Of a DNA stretch of 33,102 bases, positions 17,664 through 26,190 are shown in pieces; position 1 is the first letter of the stretch; the number at the start of each line of letters is the position of its first letter. A program made the position numbers and the translations under genes. Origin of the DNA: Deltaproteobacteria bacterium CG_4_9_14_3_um_filter_63_12 (GTDB taxonomy: Bacteria; Myxococcota_A; Bradymonadia; UBA4248; UM-FILTER-63-12); NCBI GenBank assembly GCA_002789955.1, contig PFUG01000301.1, positions 1-33,102 on the forward strand. The letters run 5' to 3'. Under the pieces are notes generated by a model. It saw only the letters and a program-made list of their open reading frames with translations, made no database searches and was not told where the DNA came from.

Positions 17664-17685
17664 AGGCACTTTTGGCCTGTTTTTT
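17664..17685 (+). terminator. Candidate intrinsic terminator of the ppdK-lipoprotein operon
   Basis: AGGC (17664-17667) pairs with GCCT (17675-17678), followed by a run of six T at 17680-17685. The stem is short, but it follows directly on the 14-base hairpin at 17614-17647, which may contribute. It would end plus-strand transcripts from the lipoprotein gene. Confidence 0.45.
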
Positions 17686-17752
17686 GACGCCGACGAGGCA
17701 TCTTCGTACTCAGGCAGGACGAGCCACCTCTGATCCGAGGTGCGCGCGACGG

Positions 17753-19441
17753 CTATCCCTCGCAACCCGCGTCGAGTTCCTCGATCAGGTCACCCCGTCG
17801 GAAGGTCGCGGCGAGCTGTTGCAGCGACACGTCGCGGCCACCGTACAAACGCGCAAGCGCTGCCTGAATGTCGCCGACCGCCAGGTTGAAGTAGGCCTCA
17901 CCCTCCCGCTCGATGAGTCCTTTGGCCTGCGCGAAGTTACGGTGGTCCAAGCCGCTGAACTCTCGCTTCCCGAGGTCGACCAAGAGGCGACGTCCCATCT
18001 GCATCGCGGCGAAACACGAGGCGTAGCGGACGAACTGAGGATCGCTCGGCGTGGGGCGCCGACGGTGATTCTCTGTGATGCGAAAGAGCAGAACCGCCAC
18101 GACGGTTTGAGCCCCGTTGAGCTCGTCGGAGAAGATGGTCTTGTAGAGTTTTCCGAAGTGCTCGCGGGAGAAGAACTTGGCTTGGTGCGGGGCCCGGCGC
18201 CAGACGGCGAGGATCGCCTCGGCGGCCGTGCCAGAGGTGATGTCGGTTGGCTTCGTCGATGCGTCGGCCCGTTTTCGCCGGTAGGTGTACCCCAGGGCGT
18301 CGATGCTCGCTTCGAGCTGCCGCTGCCTCTCATCGTTGGAGCGAAGGTCTTTGAGGTCCACAGGGTTCTGACTGTTCGTCGCGTGCGTGATCTGAAGAAC
18401 CAAATCCTCATTGTCCTCTGGCAGCTTGTAGAGCCGCACCAGCACAGAGGCGTCGTCTGGAAGCGTCTTCCCGAGCTTGCGCAGCTCTTCGTCGGTTTTG
18501 ACGATCGTCATACAGGTCTGGCCGCCGTTGACGACCTGCAGGTCCTTCACTTTGACTTGGTAGTCGCTGCTTTGAAGCGCGTTGAAGGAGAAGTCGCTGC
18601 AGACCAGCGTGAGCCCGTTGTTGAAGAAGTAGAAGTTCGATGGGGTGTTTGAGGTCAAGGTTGCGCGAATGCCCTCGTTGACTCGATTGCCATGCAAACC
18701 CAGGTAGCGTCGAATGTTTCGTTCCAGCAACTGGTCACCGTGTGTCTGTATGAGTTGGGCAATTTCGGCGACGGGGATACGGCCGATGAACACCCGACTG
18801 AAGTCCATGTCCTCAACGATCGCCTGGCCTGTCAGGCGCAGGGTCGCTTTGACCGACTTGGTGCGCTGCAACATGCGCACGAGCACGTCGTGGTTGACAT
18901 ATTCCCACGTCACCTGAGCGCCAAACCCAGCGCGGTCGATGGACGATTGGCCATCGTCGGCCCACTTCAGACCGTTGTTGCAGGCGATTGCCCGCACGTT
19001 GGGAATGACGCCATCGCGAATCAGCGACCGGGCCGCCTCGACCTGCGCCATCAACCGCTCGTTGACCGGGCCGAGCGCCGAGTTGGGGTTGAAAATGTGG
19101 CGGATCGCGTTGACCAGGCTTTCGAGCCCACTCCCCGGGAAATTCGAGGTGCCGTCCAGCTGCTTCTTGTACTTTCCTTGAAAGAGGGTCACCGCGAACT
19201 CGCCATCGACCTCCTCAGTCAAGTGCATCGCGTCGACCCCGAAGTCGCCCCCCCCCTCAGTCAGGCAATCGAACGCGACGTCGGGCTCGAGATCGAGCAT
19301 CGTCTTCACGCACAGATAGACAAAAGCAAGGGACTTCTGCCGCTCAGGGTCCTTGATGTTCAGGTCATCAACGGCTCTGCCACGAATCTCGTCTTGAACC
19401 CCACCAAGTCGCTGGTCGATGATGGACGCGTTGATGTTCAT
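17753..19441 (-). CDS. AIPR-family protein (putative abortive-infection phage resistance)
   Basis: A 562-residue protein. The centre has the AIPR hallmarks SNFYFFNNGLTLVCSDF (about 268-284) and LQVVNGGQTCMTI (301-313). This family includes abortive-infection proteins such as AbiP-like factors and other phage-resistance proteins. The N-terminal part shows GGGDFGVDAMHL then VTLFQGKYKK, with Asp70 and Gln88-x-Lys90, which resembles a PD-(D/E)xK nuclease core with the Gln variant. It may therefore cut nucleic acid (inference). The ATG at 19441 follows AGGGA four bases upstream; the longer upstream open frame has no family resemblance. It stands alone between housekeeping genes, with no modification or partner gene, mobile element or integrase beside it. 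Downstream lies the inverted-repeat array. Confidence 0.82.
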   Translation of the reverse strand: MNINASIIDQRLGGVQDEIRGRAVDDLNIKDPERQKSLAFVYLCVKTMLDLEPDVAFDCLTEGGGDFGVDAMHLTEEVDGEFAVTLFQGKYKKQLDGTSNFPGSGLESLVNAIRHIFNPNSALGPVNERLMAQVEAARSLIRDGVIPNVRAIACNNGLKWADDGQSSIDRAGFGAQVTWEYVNHDVLVRMLQRTKSVKATLRLTGQAIVEDMDFSRVFIGRIPVAEIAQLIQTHGDQLLERNIRRYLGLHGNRVNEGIRATLTSNTPSNFYFFNNGLTLVCSDFSFNALQSSDYQVKVKDLQVVNGGQTCMTIVKTDEELRKLGKTLPDDASVLVRLYKLPEDNEDLVLQITHATNSQNPVDLKDLRSNDERQRQLEASIDALGYTYRRKRADASTKPTDITSGTAAEAILAVWRRAPHQAKFFSREHFGKLYKTIFSDELNGAQTVVAVLLFRITENHRRRPTPSDPQFVRYASCFAAMQMGRRLLVDLGKREFSGLDHRNFAQAKGLIEREGEAYFNLAVGDIQAALARLYGGRDVSLQQLAATFRRGDLIEELDAGCEG

Positions 19442-19723
19442 GAATTCCCTACAGAGCTCCGTACCTTGCGGTGAGGCCGTTCTCGGCCCCCGAAAACAAA
19501 CAGGTGATCTTCGCGAGGTTACGGCCCGAACCGATCGACCGCAAAGTAAAAACAGACCGATGTCGCGGGTCGTCCAGCGCGTGAGAAAGTCCGAAGGCAG
19601 CCCGCAAAGGTCGAACCTAGACGCTGAGCAAGCCAAGGCAGCAGAGACCACAGAGAACTCTTGGCGTCGCCGGCACACAAGAAACCGCTTAGCGTTCTCT
19701 GCACACTCTCCCGAAACGGTTCA
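19442..19723. other. Gap upstream of the AIPR gene
   Basis: A 282-base stretch between two minus-strand genes. No credible gene, clear promoter or terminator is visible; a small GGCCG/CGGCC hairpin lies near 19475-19490 without a T run. It presumably carries the AIPR promoter on the minus strand. Confidence 0.4.
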
Positions 19724-22297
19724 TCAGTCGTCACCGCGCAGAGTGAAATCGTTGCGGTGGCGTTCCAACCAGCGAGTCCGGAAGTCGTCGGCTCCTTCTC
19801 GGGGATAGACGAAGGTGGGAATCCACGGGTAGCTGGCGAGCACCTCGGCGGGCGAGAGGTAGCCGTTCTGGGCGAGGGCGACCAAGATGTATTTTTGGCG
19901 CTTGTTCCACCAGCGGCCGCCTTTGGGGAAGCCGCGCACGTAGAACTTGCCGCCGCGCACCGGCGCGACTTTGAGTGAGGCCAAGAAGGCGGCCTCGAGG
20001 GGCTCGAGGTCTTGGGCGCGCTTGTCGAAGTAGAAGCGGGCAGCCTGCACGACGCCGTAGACGTCGGGCCCGAACTCGATGCAGTTGACGTAGAGTTCGA
20101 GGATGCGGTCTTTGGGCACGACGGTCTCGAGTCGCCAGACGATCAGCACCTCTTCGAGCTTGCGGGCGAGGGTCTTGTTGCGGGTCAGGAAGAGGTTCTT
20201 GACCAGCTGCTGGCTGATGGTGCTGCCTCCGTAGACGTAGCGTCGCTCTTTGATGTTGAGGCGAATCGCGCGATTGATGAGGCCGATGCGCAGGCCGCCG
20301 TGGTCGTAGAAGCGGCGGTCCTCGGTGAGGTACATGGCGGCGGGCACGTAGCCGGGGAGCTCGTCGAGGGTGATGTAATCGCCTGAGCCTGGGCCGACCG
20401 TGACCCCTTGGGCCAAGCTCGTGTACTCGAGATAGGTGTGGGTGTACTCAGGCGTCAACGTCGCGTCGACGTCGTGGGGGCCGACGCTCAAGATTTCGCA
20501 GTCGCCAGGGATCCCATCCGCCTTCATGTTGAACTTGAGGGGGTCGGTCCACGGCAGGTCGCCAACGAGGTGCGGGCTCATAGTCCCGTCGTTGAAGCGC
20601 AAATTGTCGATGGTCGACAGCAGCCCGGCGGGGATGGCCGCGGGGATGAGGTTGCACTGCAAGTTCTTGGCGTCGAGCTCGAAGTGAATGAAGGGCGCGC
20701 TGCGCACCTTCTTCACGTCGATGGTGGCGTTGGCTTTCAGCGGTCCGATGCCGACCTCGAGACGGTCGACGACGAGGTGTTCGGCGGCGTGGTCGTAGTC
20801 CAGCGAGAAGTCGAGCTCGGCGTTGAAGCCCGAGAGCGGCCGCTCGGAGATCTTCGGGTGGAAGAAGCCCACTTCGTGCAGCGCGACGCCGCCGCTGACC
20901 GCCAGGGTTCCGCGGGCCGAGCGCGTGATGGCCAGGTCGAAGTCCAGGGCGCCTTCGAGCTGCGCCGGGGGCTTGAGGCCAAGCAGTCCGAAGACGTCCT
21001 TGGCCGCCAACGCCGTGATGGAGACCGAGCCCGCGGGCCATTCACTGTCGCTGGCCATCTCGACGACCAGCTCGGCCCTGGCTCCTCGCAGGCCCACACC
21101 GAAGGCGTATTTCGTCCCGTCTCCTGACTGCATCGAGGTCGTGTCGAAGTCGATGCCATCGAGCTTCACCTCGCGGCCCCACATCTCGACGACGACCACC
21201 CCAGACTCGACGAGGACACCAGGGAGATGAGCCAGCAGGCTCTTGAGGTTGGACTCTTTGGGCGCAGTTGGCGCCGGGGTCTTCTCTTTGGGCGGTGGGG
21301 GCGCCTTCTCCAACGTGATGGGAGGAGCGTCGAAGAAGCGCGCGCCGATCAGGTTGGCGACGTCGAGCAACACAGGGTAGCGCCGCCCAATGGGGCCGAC
21401 GAGCAGCTCGTCGAGGCGAATACGCGCCTCGGGTCGATTCGCGCGAAGCGAAGCGATCTCCCAGGTCCCAGGGCTCTTCTCGCCGACCTGTTTCGCAATG
21501 GAAAAGTCGACCTCCTCGATGGCTAGGCGGCTGACTCCGAAGCGGGTCTTGGGAGTCAATGTCAGCCCGAACACCGAGCCGGCGACGGCTTCGGGGCTGC
21601 CAGAGACGTCGAGGCGCGCCACGCTGGCGTCCCCCAGCTCGTGGTGGACCTCCACTGGGACGGCGAAGTTGAGCTGCGCGTGTCCCCAACGGGCGCTCGG
21701 CTTGGCATCGAGGGAGAACGCGACGGGATAGGGCTCGTCGAGCTCGAGAATCCCGCGCCCAGTGGTGGTCCAGAGGGTCTCTTCGCGGAAGAGCTCGCCC
21801 TCGAGGTCGCTCAGGCGCACGACGCCCAGGTCGGTCTCGGTCGCCAGCGCGACGCTGCCCCCATGCAGGCGGACGCGCGGCGTTGGGCCGCCTTCGCCGG
21901 CGGCGTCGCTGGCGCGTTCGCGCCGGCGTCGGGCCACGTCTTCCACGTCGGCACGCGAGAGAAAGACCTCGACGTCGTAGAGGTCGAGGGCCTCGGGCCT
22001 GCGCACACCGTCGAGAAACTGCTGCGGCGAGAGCTGGGTTTGCAGCCGTTTGATGGCCACACGTCCGCCCAAGGGGCCAGTGGCGACAAGCCCATCGAGA
22101 ACGATGTCGCCGCTCCAGTTCACGTCGATCTGCGCGATCTGCAAGGTCCAACCGTAGGCTGCGGCCTTGGCGTCGAGCTCGTCTTGGATACGCGAGCGCG
22201 CGTAGGCCAACCCCCCGAAGTACGCGCCGATCGCTGCGCCGACGAGGAGCAGCACGACGACGGCGAGGACCTTGAGGCTGAAGAGCTTCTTAATCAA
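19724..22297 (-). CDS. AsmA-like protein fused to a GT51 peptidoglycan glycosyltransferase domain
   Basis: 857 residues. A single N-terminal membrane helix (about 8-30) is followed by some 600 residues with AsmA/translocation-domain character: beta-rich segments such as IDVNWSGDIVLDGLVATGPL and LEGALDFDLAITRSARGTLAVSGG, and a Pro-rich linker (EKAPPPPKEKTP). Residues about 640-800 are a GT51 transglycosylase domain: TEDRRFYDHGG with catalytic Glu659, GGSTISQQLVKNLFL, and RKLEEVLIVWRLE. That domain polymerises lipid II into glycan strands at the outer face of the inner membrane. There is no transpeptidase domain, so it resembles MtgA in activity but not in architecture. The start is TTG at 22297; an in-frame TGA two codons upstream rules out a longer form. 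A hairpin-bearing repeat lies 16 bases before the start. Confidence 0.85.
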   Translation of the reverse strand: MIKKLFSLKVLAVVVLLLVGAAIGAYFGGLAYARSRIQDELDAKAAAYGWTLQIAQIDVNWSGDIVLDGLVATGPLGGRVAIKRLQTQLSPQQFLDGVRRPEALDLYDVEVFLSRADVEDVARRRRERASDAAGEGGPTPRVRLHGGSVALATETDLGVVRLSDLEGELFREETLWTTTGRGILELDEPYPVAFSLDAKPSARWGHAQLNFAVPVEVHHELGDASVARLDVSGSPEAVAGSVFGLTLTPKTRFGVSRLAIEEVDFSIAKQVGEKSPGTWEIASLRANRPEARIRLDELLVGPIGRRYPVLLDVANLIGARFFDAPPITLEKAPPPPKEKTPAPTAPKESNLKSLLAHLPGVLVESGVVVVEMWGREVKLDGIDFDTTSMQSGDGTKYAFGVGLRGARAELVVEMASDSEWPAGSVSITALAAKDVFGLLGLKPPAQLEGALDFDLAITRSARGTLAVSGGVALHEVGFFHPKISERPLSGFNAELDFSLDYDHAAEHLVVDRLEVGIGPLKANATIDVKKVRSAPFIHFELDAKNLQCNLIPAAIPAGLLSTIDNLRFNDGTMSPHLVGDLPWTDPLKFNMKADGIPGDCEILSVGPHDVDATLTPEYTHTYLEYTSLAQGVTVGPGSGDYITLDELPGYVPAAMYLTEDRRFYDHGGLRIGLINRAIRLNIKERRYVYGGSTISQQLVKNLFLTRNKTLARKLEEVLIVWRLETVVPKDRILELYVNCIEFGPDVYGVVQAARFYFDKRAQDLEPLEAAFLASLKVAPVRGGKFYVRGFPKGGRWWNKRQKYILVALAQNGYLSPAEVLASYPWIPTFVYPREGADDFRTRWLERHRNDFTLRGDD

Positions 22298-22312
22298 TTG
22301 TCAGCCCATCAA

Positions 22313-22384
22313 GAGTTGTTGCGCGCATCCTGCGCGCAACCCTTTGGGTTTACACGACTCTGAGCCATCCCTGGCTGCGAGTTC
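22313..22384 (-). repeat. Dispersed hairpin repeat, copy 1
   Basis: About 72 bases, matching copy 2 (26102-26174) with about five differences. It contains a perfect 9-base stem (22318-22326 with 22332-22340), a small CCC/GGG hairpin next to it, and GCCA/TGGC near the far end. Read on the minus strand, which is the 5' leader of the glycosyltransferase gene, the two main loops are AGGAT and GGGA-like, reminiscent of CsrA/RsmA-type targets. The resemblance is only suggestive. Confidence 0.75.
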
Positions 22385-22415
22385 TCGCAACGGCCGGCCA
22401 CGTGGCTTTGGGTGC

Positions 22416-22450
22416 GGTCACCGTCCCGCAAGAGACTTCTTTTGGTGACC
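22416..22450 (-). terminator. Possible stem-loop downstream of putA
   Basis: GGTCACC (22416-22422) pairs with GGTGACC (22444-22450), with a possible inner AAGA/TCTT pairing. It lies about 155 bases after the putA stop in the 306-base gap before the glycosyltransferase gene. There is no T run, so termination is only a guess. The rest of that gap holds repeat copy 1 and otherwise nothing recognised. Confidence 0.2.
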
Positions 22451-22603
22451 GTCGGCCTGTAGGCCTCTCGAGTCCGTGCTGGGCCGCAGGCCGAGGACGT
22501 TGACCCACGCAGGGTTCGGCCGTCCCCGGACACCGTCTGCCAAGAACCCGAGTGGGTGCCCACGAAAGGGAAGACCCACTATCGCTTATTCCGAGGGCTT
22601 GCG

Positions 22604-25591
22604 TCACTCGTCTTCGGTCGGCGCAAATCCGCGGCGCATGGTGTTCTCGCAGATGGCCCGTGGGTCCATGAACTGTTGCAGATAGTCGGGGCCGCCCGCC
22701 TTCGAGCCGACGCCGGAGCGCTTCGAGCCGCCGAAGGGATTGCGCCAAACCAGGGCGCCCGTGATGTTGCGGTTGATGTAGAGGTTGCCGACGCGGAACT
22801 CGTTGCGGGCGCGCTCGATGTGGGCGGGGCTGCGCGTAAAGATGCCGCCGGTCAGGGCGTATTGCGTGCCGTTGGCGATCTCGAGGGCGTGGTCGAAGTC
22901 CCTGGCCTTGATCACCGCCACGACGGGGCCGAAGATCTCGGTCTGGGCGATGGTCGAGTTGGGGTCCACGTCGACGAAGACGGTCGGCGGAACGTAACAA
23001 CCGCCGTCGTTCGGAATGGCGCCTTGCACCGCGACTCGGGCCCCTTCGGCCTTGCCTTGCTCGATGAGCGCCAGAATGTTGCGCTGTGCCGCGGCGTCGA
23101 TGACCGGACCGACCTTGTTGTGCGGCAGGTGGGCGGGGCCGACCGCCAAGGAGCGAACCGCCTCGGTCAGACGTGCAACGAAGGTGTCGTACTGCTCTTC
23201 CAAGACGATGGCTCGACTGCAGGCCGAGCATTTCTGCCCCTGGTAGGCGAACGCGCTCTTGACGACGCCCTGTACGGCTTCGTCGAGGTCGGCGTCGGAG
23301 TCCACGATGATGGCGTTTTTCCCGCCGAGCTCGCAGATGACGCGCTTGACGTAGAGCTGTCCGTCGCGGGTGATGGCGGCGTTCTTGTAGATGTCGAGCC
23401 CGACCTCCATGCTGCCCGTGAAAGCAATCAAGGAGATGTCGATGTGGTTGGTGAGCGCCGCCCCAACGACCGAGCCGCGGCCGGGCAAGAAGCTCAGGAC
23501 CCCCTTGGGCAGTCCGGCCTTTTCGAAGGCGTCGTAGAAGCCGGCGGCGATGAGGGGGCTCTGCCCCGCAGGCTTCATGATGACACAGTTGCCGGTCACC
23601 AGCGCCGCCGAGGCCATGCCGGTCATGATGGCCAGAGGGAAATTCCAGGGCGCGATGACCGCCGCGACCCCGCGGCCTTCGTAGGACAGGTGGCTCAACT
23701 CACCAGGCAGCTGCCCCAGGCGTTGTGGCGTCGCGAGGCGAATCATCTCGCGGCCATAATACTCGAGGAAGTCGATGGCCTCGCAGACGTCGCCGTCGGC
23801 CTCGCTCCATTGCTTGCCCACCTCGTAGCACTGCAGCGCCGAGAGCTCCCAACGGTTCTTTCGCAGCTCGGCAGCGGCGTCGAAGAGGACCTGCGCCCGA
23901 CGCAGCGGCGGCGTGTCCCGCCAGGCCGGATACGCCGCTTTCGCGGCGGCGATCGCCAGCTCCACGTGTTCGGCAGTGGCGCTGGCTGTGGTGCCGATGA
24001 TCTCGGAGGGATTCGCCGGGTTGGTGCTCTGGAGGTGCTCCGCCGTGTCGATGGCCTCGCCGCCGATCATGAGCTTGCGGTGTTTTCCGAGCCAGTGTTT
24101 CTTGGCAGTCTGAAGGCCGTCCGCGAAAAGGCTGCGGATGCGCTCGTGGGCGAAGTCGGCCAGGGGCTCGTTGAAGAACGGCTTCACGCCTGGGACGGTC
24201 GGCGCGCCCTTGAGCGGATCGGAGAGCTTGGTCCTGGGTGGCGTCGTGCGCACCCGCGGATCGGCCAGCAACTCTGCGACGCTCTGGTCGTCGGCGAAGC
24301 CTTGGCGCAGCCAGGACTCGTTGGAGGTGTTCTCGAGCAGCCGGCGAACGAGGTAGCCCATGCCGGGGACCAAGTCGCCGATGGGCACGTAGTCCCGCAA
24401 GCGGTAGCCCAGCTTGAGGACCGCATGTTTGAGGGGCTCGCCCATGCCGAAGAGCATCTGGAACTCGAAGTCGTCGCGGGTCAACTTTCGCTTTTGGGCG
24501 ACCGCCATGGTGTGGGCCAATGAGCGGACGTTGTGGGTGGCGATATTGGGGATCACCAGCTTGGTGTTCTCCAGCAGCATGGCGGTCAGGTTTTCGAAAT
24601 TCTCATCGCTGAGACGCTTGTCGGTATAGACGGGGATCGGCCAGGCGCGCTGTTGCGAGAGCAGGACCTCGTAGTCCCAATAGGCGCCCTTGACGAGGCG
24701 CACGGCCACCCGCCGCTTGGCTTTTTTGGCCCACTTGAGCAGCTCCTTGGTGTCGTTCTCGGAGTCCTTCAGGTAGGCCTGAATGACGATGCCGACCTGC
24801 GGCCCGTCTGCGAATTCCGGCTGCTCCATGATGCGCTTGAAGAGCTCGAGCGTCAGAGCCTTGGTGTGGTAGCTCTCGGCGTCGAGGTTGACGAGCGCTC
24901 CGTGTGCCTTGGCGGCGTGCAGGATCCTGCTGAGGCGCTCGCCGAAGACCTCGAGGGCGCCTTGGAAGTCGAGGGGATCGAATTGGCTGTAGAGCGCCGA
25001 GGGCTTCACGGAGACGTTGACCCGCGGGAAGTCGCCGCCCTCCATCGTGGCGTCGACCTTCCAAGCCGCGGTGGTCTCAGTGAGGGATTTGACGAGGTCG
25101 ACATACTGCTGGGTGTAGGCCTCGGCCTCTTGCTCGCTCACGCAGGCCTCGCCGAGCAGATCGACGGTGAAGCCGATGCCTTGCTCGCGCATCTCGGTGA
25201 GCTTGGGCAGCGCATCCGCGGCGTCGGCCCCGGCGATGAAGCGATAGGCCATCGAACGAATGTTCTTCTCGATTTGGCCAGCCGCGATCTTGGCGACTTT
25301 GCTGGTGGGGCTGACCGCGTTGAGACCCCATTGGAAGGTCTTGGGGAAGTCCTGACCCGGGCGGCAAAAGTACTCTTGAAGGTGACGGGCGATGTGCGAG
25401 GGGTCGTTGAGTGCCGGAAAGACGTCGACAAAACGGAACATCTCCGTCTTGAACGCCTCGTTGCGCATGCACCACTCCATGACTTGGCCTTGCCAAAAGT
25501 CCTTCGCAAAAATCGACGGCCGGCGACGTCCCATCGACTCGAAGATCCGCGCCGCGTACCGTTGAACCTCATCCTCGTACCCCAGACTCAT
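22604..25591 (-). CDS. putA: Bifunctional proline dehydrogenase / L-glutamate gamma-semialdehyde dehydrogenase
   Basis: A 995-residue minimal PutA, lacking the N-terminal DNA-binding domain of the E. coli protein. The FAD-dependent proline dehydrogenase half (1 to about 450) shows VNVSVKPSALYSQFDP, LVNLDAES, VRLVKGAYWDYE and the substrate-binding YLVRRLLEN. The NAD-dependent aldehyde dehydrogenase half (about 500-990) shows VAAVIAPWNFPLAI, CELGGKN with Glu754, and GQKCSACSR with catalytic Cys788, at the normal 34-residue spacing. Together they convert proline to glutamate, passing electrons to the membrane quinone pool and NADH. The ATG at 25591 follows AAGGAG. Regulation must come from elsewhere, since this form cannot act as its own repressor. 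Confidence 0.96.
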   Translation of the reverse strand: MSLGYEDEVQRYAARIFESMGRRRPSIFAKDFWQGQVMEWCMRNEAFKTEMFRFVDVFPALNDPSHIARHLQEYFCRPGQDFPKTFQWGLNAVSPTSKVAKIAAGQIEKNIRSMAYRFIAGADAADALPKLTEMREQGIGFTVDLLGEACVSEQEAEAYTQQYVDLVKSLTETTAAWKVDATMEGGDFPRVNVSVKPSALYSQFDPLDFQGALEVFGERLSRILHAAKAHGALVNLDAESYHTKALTLELFKRIMEQPEFADGPQVGIVIQAYLKDSENDTKELLKWAKKAKRRVAVRLVKGAYWDYEVLLSQQRAWPIPVYTDKRLSDENFENLTAMLLENTKLVIPNIATHNVRSLAHTMAVAQKRKLTRDDFEFQMLFGMGEPLKHAVLKLGYRLRDYVPIGDLVPGMGYLVRRLLENTSNESWLRQGFADDQSVAELLADPRVRTTPPRTKLSDPLKGAPTVPGVKPFFNEPLADFAHERIRSLFADGLQTAKKHWLGKHRKLMIGGEAIDTAEHLQSTNPANPSEIIGTTASATAEHVELAIAAAKAAYPAWRDTPPLRRAQVLFDAAAELRKNRWELSALQCYEVGKQWSEADGDVCEAIDFLEYYGREMIRLATPQRLGQLPGELSHLSYEGRGVAAVIAPWNFPLAIMTGMASAALVTGNCVIMKPAGQSPLIAAGFYDAFEKAGLPKGVLSFLPGRGSVVGAALTNHIDISLIAFTGSMEVGLDIYKNAAITRDGQLYVKRVICELGGKNAIIVDSDADLDEAVQGVVKSAFAYQGQKCSACSRAIVLEEQYDTFVARLTEAVRSLAVGPAHLPHNKVGPVIDAAAQRNILALIEQGKAEGARVAVQGAIPNDGGCYVPPTVFVDVDPNSTIAQTEIFGPVVAVIKARDFDHALEIANGTQYALTGGIFTRSPAHIERARNEFRVGNLYINRNITGALVWRNPFGGSKRSGVGSKAGGPDYLQQFMDPRAICENTMRRGFAPTEDE

Positions 25592-26017
25592 GGTGCTGCT
25601 CCTTCACTTCACTGATGGGAGAATCGCCGCGACCGCAGTGGGGAGTTACTGCCTCACCGCTCGCTCACCGATGAAAAGTTCGACGTCTTCAAGCTCACTG
25701 TTTGCCACTGTGGTCGCGAAACCCGCGAGGCCAAACACTGCGCGGGATCGTCTGACCCTGCACGTGCTCGCCTATTCTCGCTGTGCGGCCGTGCGTCTCG
25801 GCACTCAGGATCGCGTTTGTGCCAGACACCAACCAGTCGCCGAGGGTTCGACACCTGTCGCCGAACGGGCGGGACTCTATCAACAAGAATTTCACCGGTC
25901 TAGCAGGCAGATTCGAGACGACGAAGGCGGCTCGCTTGCCGTTCGCGATGCGGCCAAAGCGGGGGCTTCGCAACGCTTTGACGCCTGAGGGGGAAAGGGC
26001 GAGTGGTCAGAGTTGGC
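25592..26017. other. Divergent intergenic region, nothing recognised
   Basis: The first 426 bases of the 599-base gap between putA (minus) and a lipoprotein gene (plus). Short ORFs occur on both strands, but none has a ribosome binding site together with recognisable protein features. The putA promoter should lie here; no convincing match was found. The remaining part carries the promoter candidate and repeat copy 2 listed separately. Confidence 0.4.
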
Positions 26018-26046
26018 TTGCCCCGGCTTTCGGCCTTCCCTATAGT
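26018..26046 (+). promoter_or_regulatory. Candidate sigma-70 promoter of the lipoprotein gene
   Basis: TTGCCC at 26018-26023, a 17-base spacer and TATAGT at 26041-26046 (five of six -10 consensus bases). Transcription would begin near 26053 and give a leader of about 138 bases that contains the whole of repeat copy 2. Confidence 0.5.
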
Positions 26047-26101
26047 CTTCGCCCAGTTGTCGTCCCCCGGCCATCGGCTCCGACGCGACCGTTTGCTCCT
26101 C

Positions 26102-26174
26102 GAGTTGTTGCGTGCATCCTGCGCGCAACCCTTCGGGCTTACACGACTCTGAAGCCATCCCTGGCTGCGAGTTC
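26102..26174 (+). repeat. Dispersed hairpin repeat, copy 2
   Basis: About 73 bases, nearly identical to the copy at 22313-22384 and in the same genomic orientation. The 9-base stem has one change that leaves a G-T pair, and the neighbouring small hairpin loop is TTC instead of TTT. It lies in the predicted 5' leader of the downstream lipoprotein gene, ending 16 bases before its ATG. Relative to that gene it is in the opposite orientation from copy 1 and its gene. Confidence 0.75.
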
Positions 26175-26190
26175 CCGGCAGGAGATTTCC

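Noticed and set aside
17450-17701. Minus-strand ORF with repeated Ser/Asn/Glu segments in the inverted-repeat array
   Set aside because: Its repeats follow from the DNA repeats, it lacks a ribosome binding site, and DNA symmetry explains it better than coding.
22556-24523. Plus-strand ORF of 655 codons opposite putA
   Set aside because: Shadow of the aldehyde dehydrogenase and proline dehydrogenase frames; PutA motifs on the minus strand are unambiguous.
25590-25988. Short ORFs on both strands in the gap between putA and the lipoprotein gene
   Set aside because: No convincing ribosome binding site, no recognisable domain and mixed composition; treated as non-coding.
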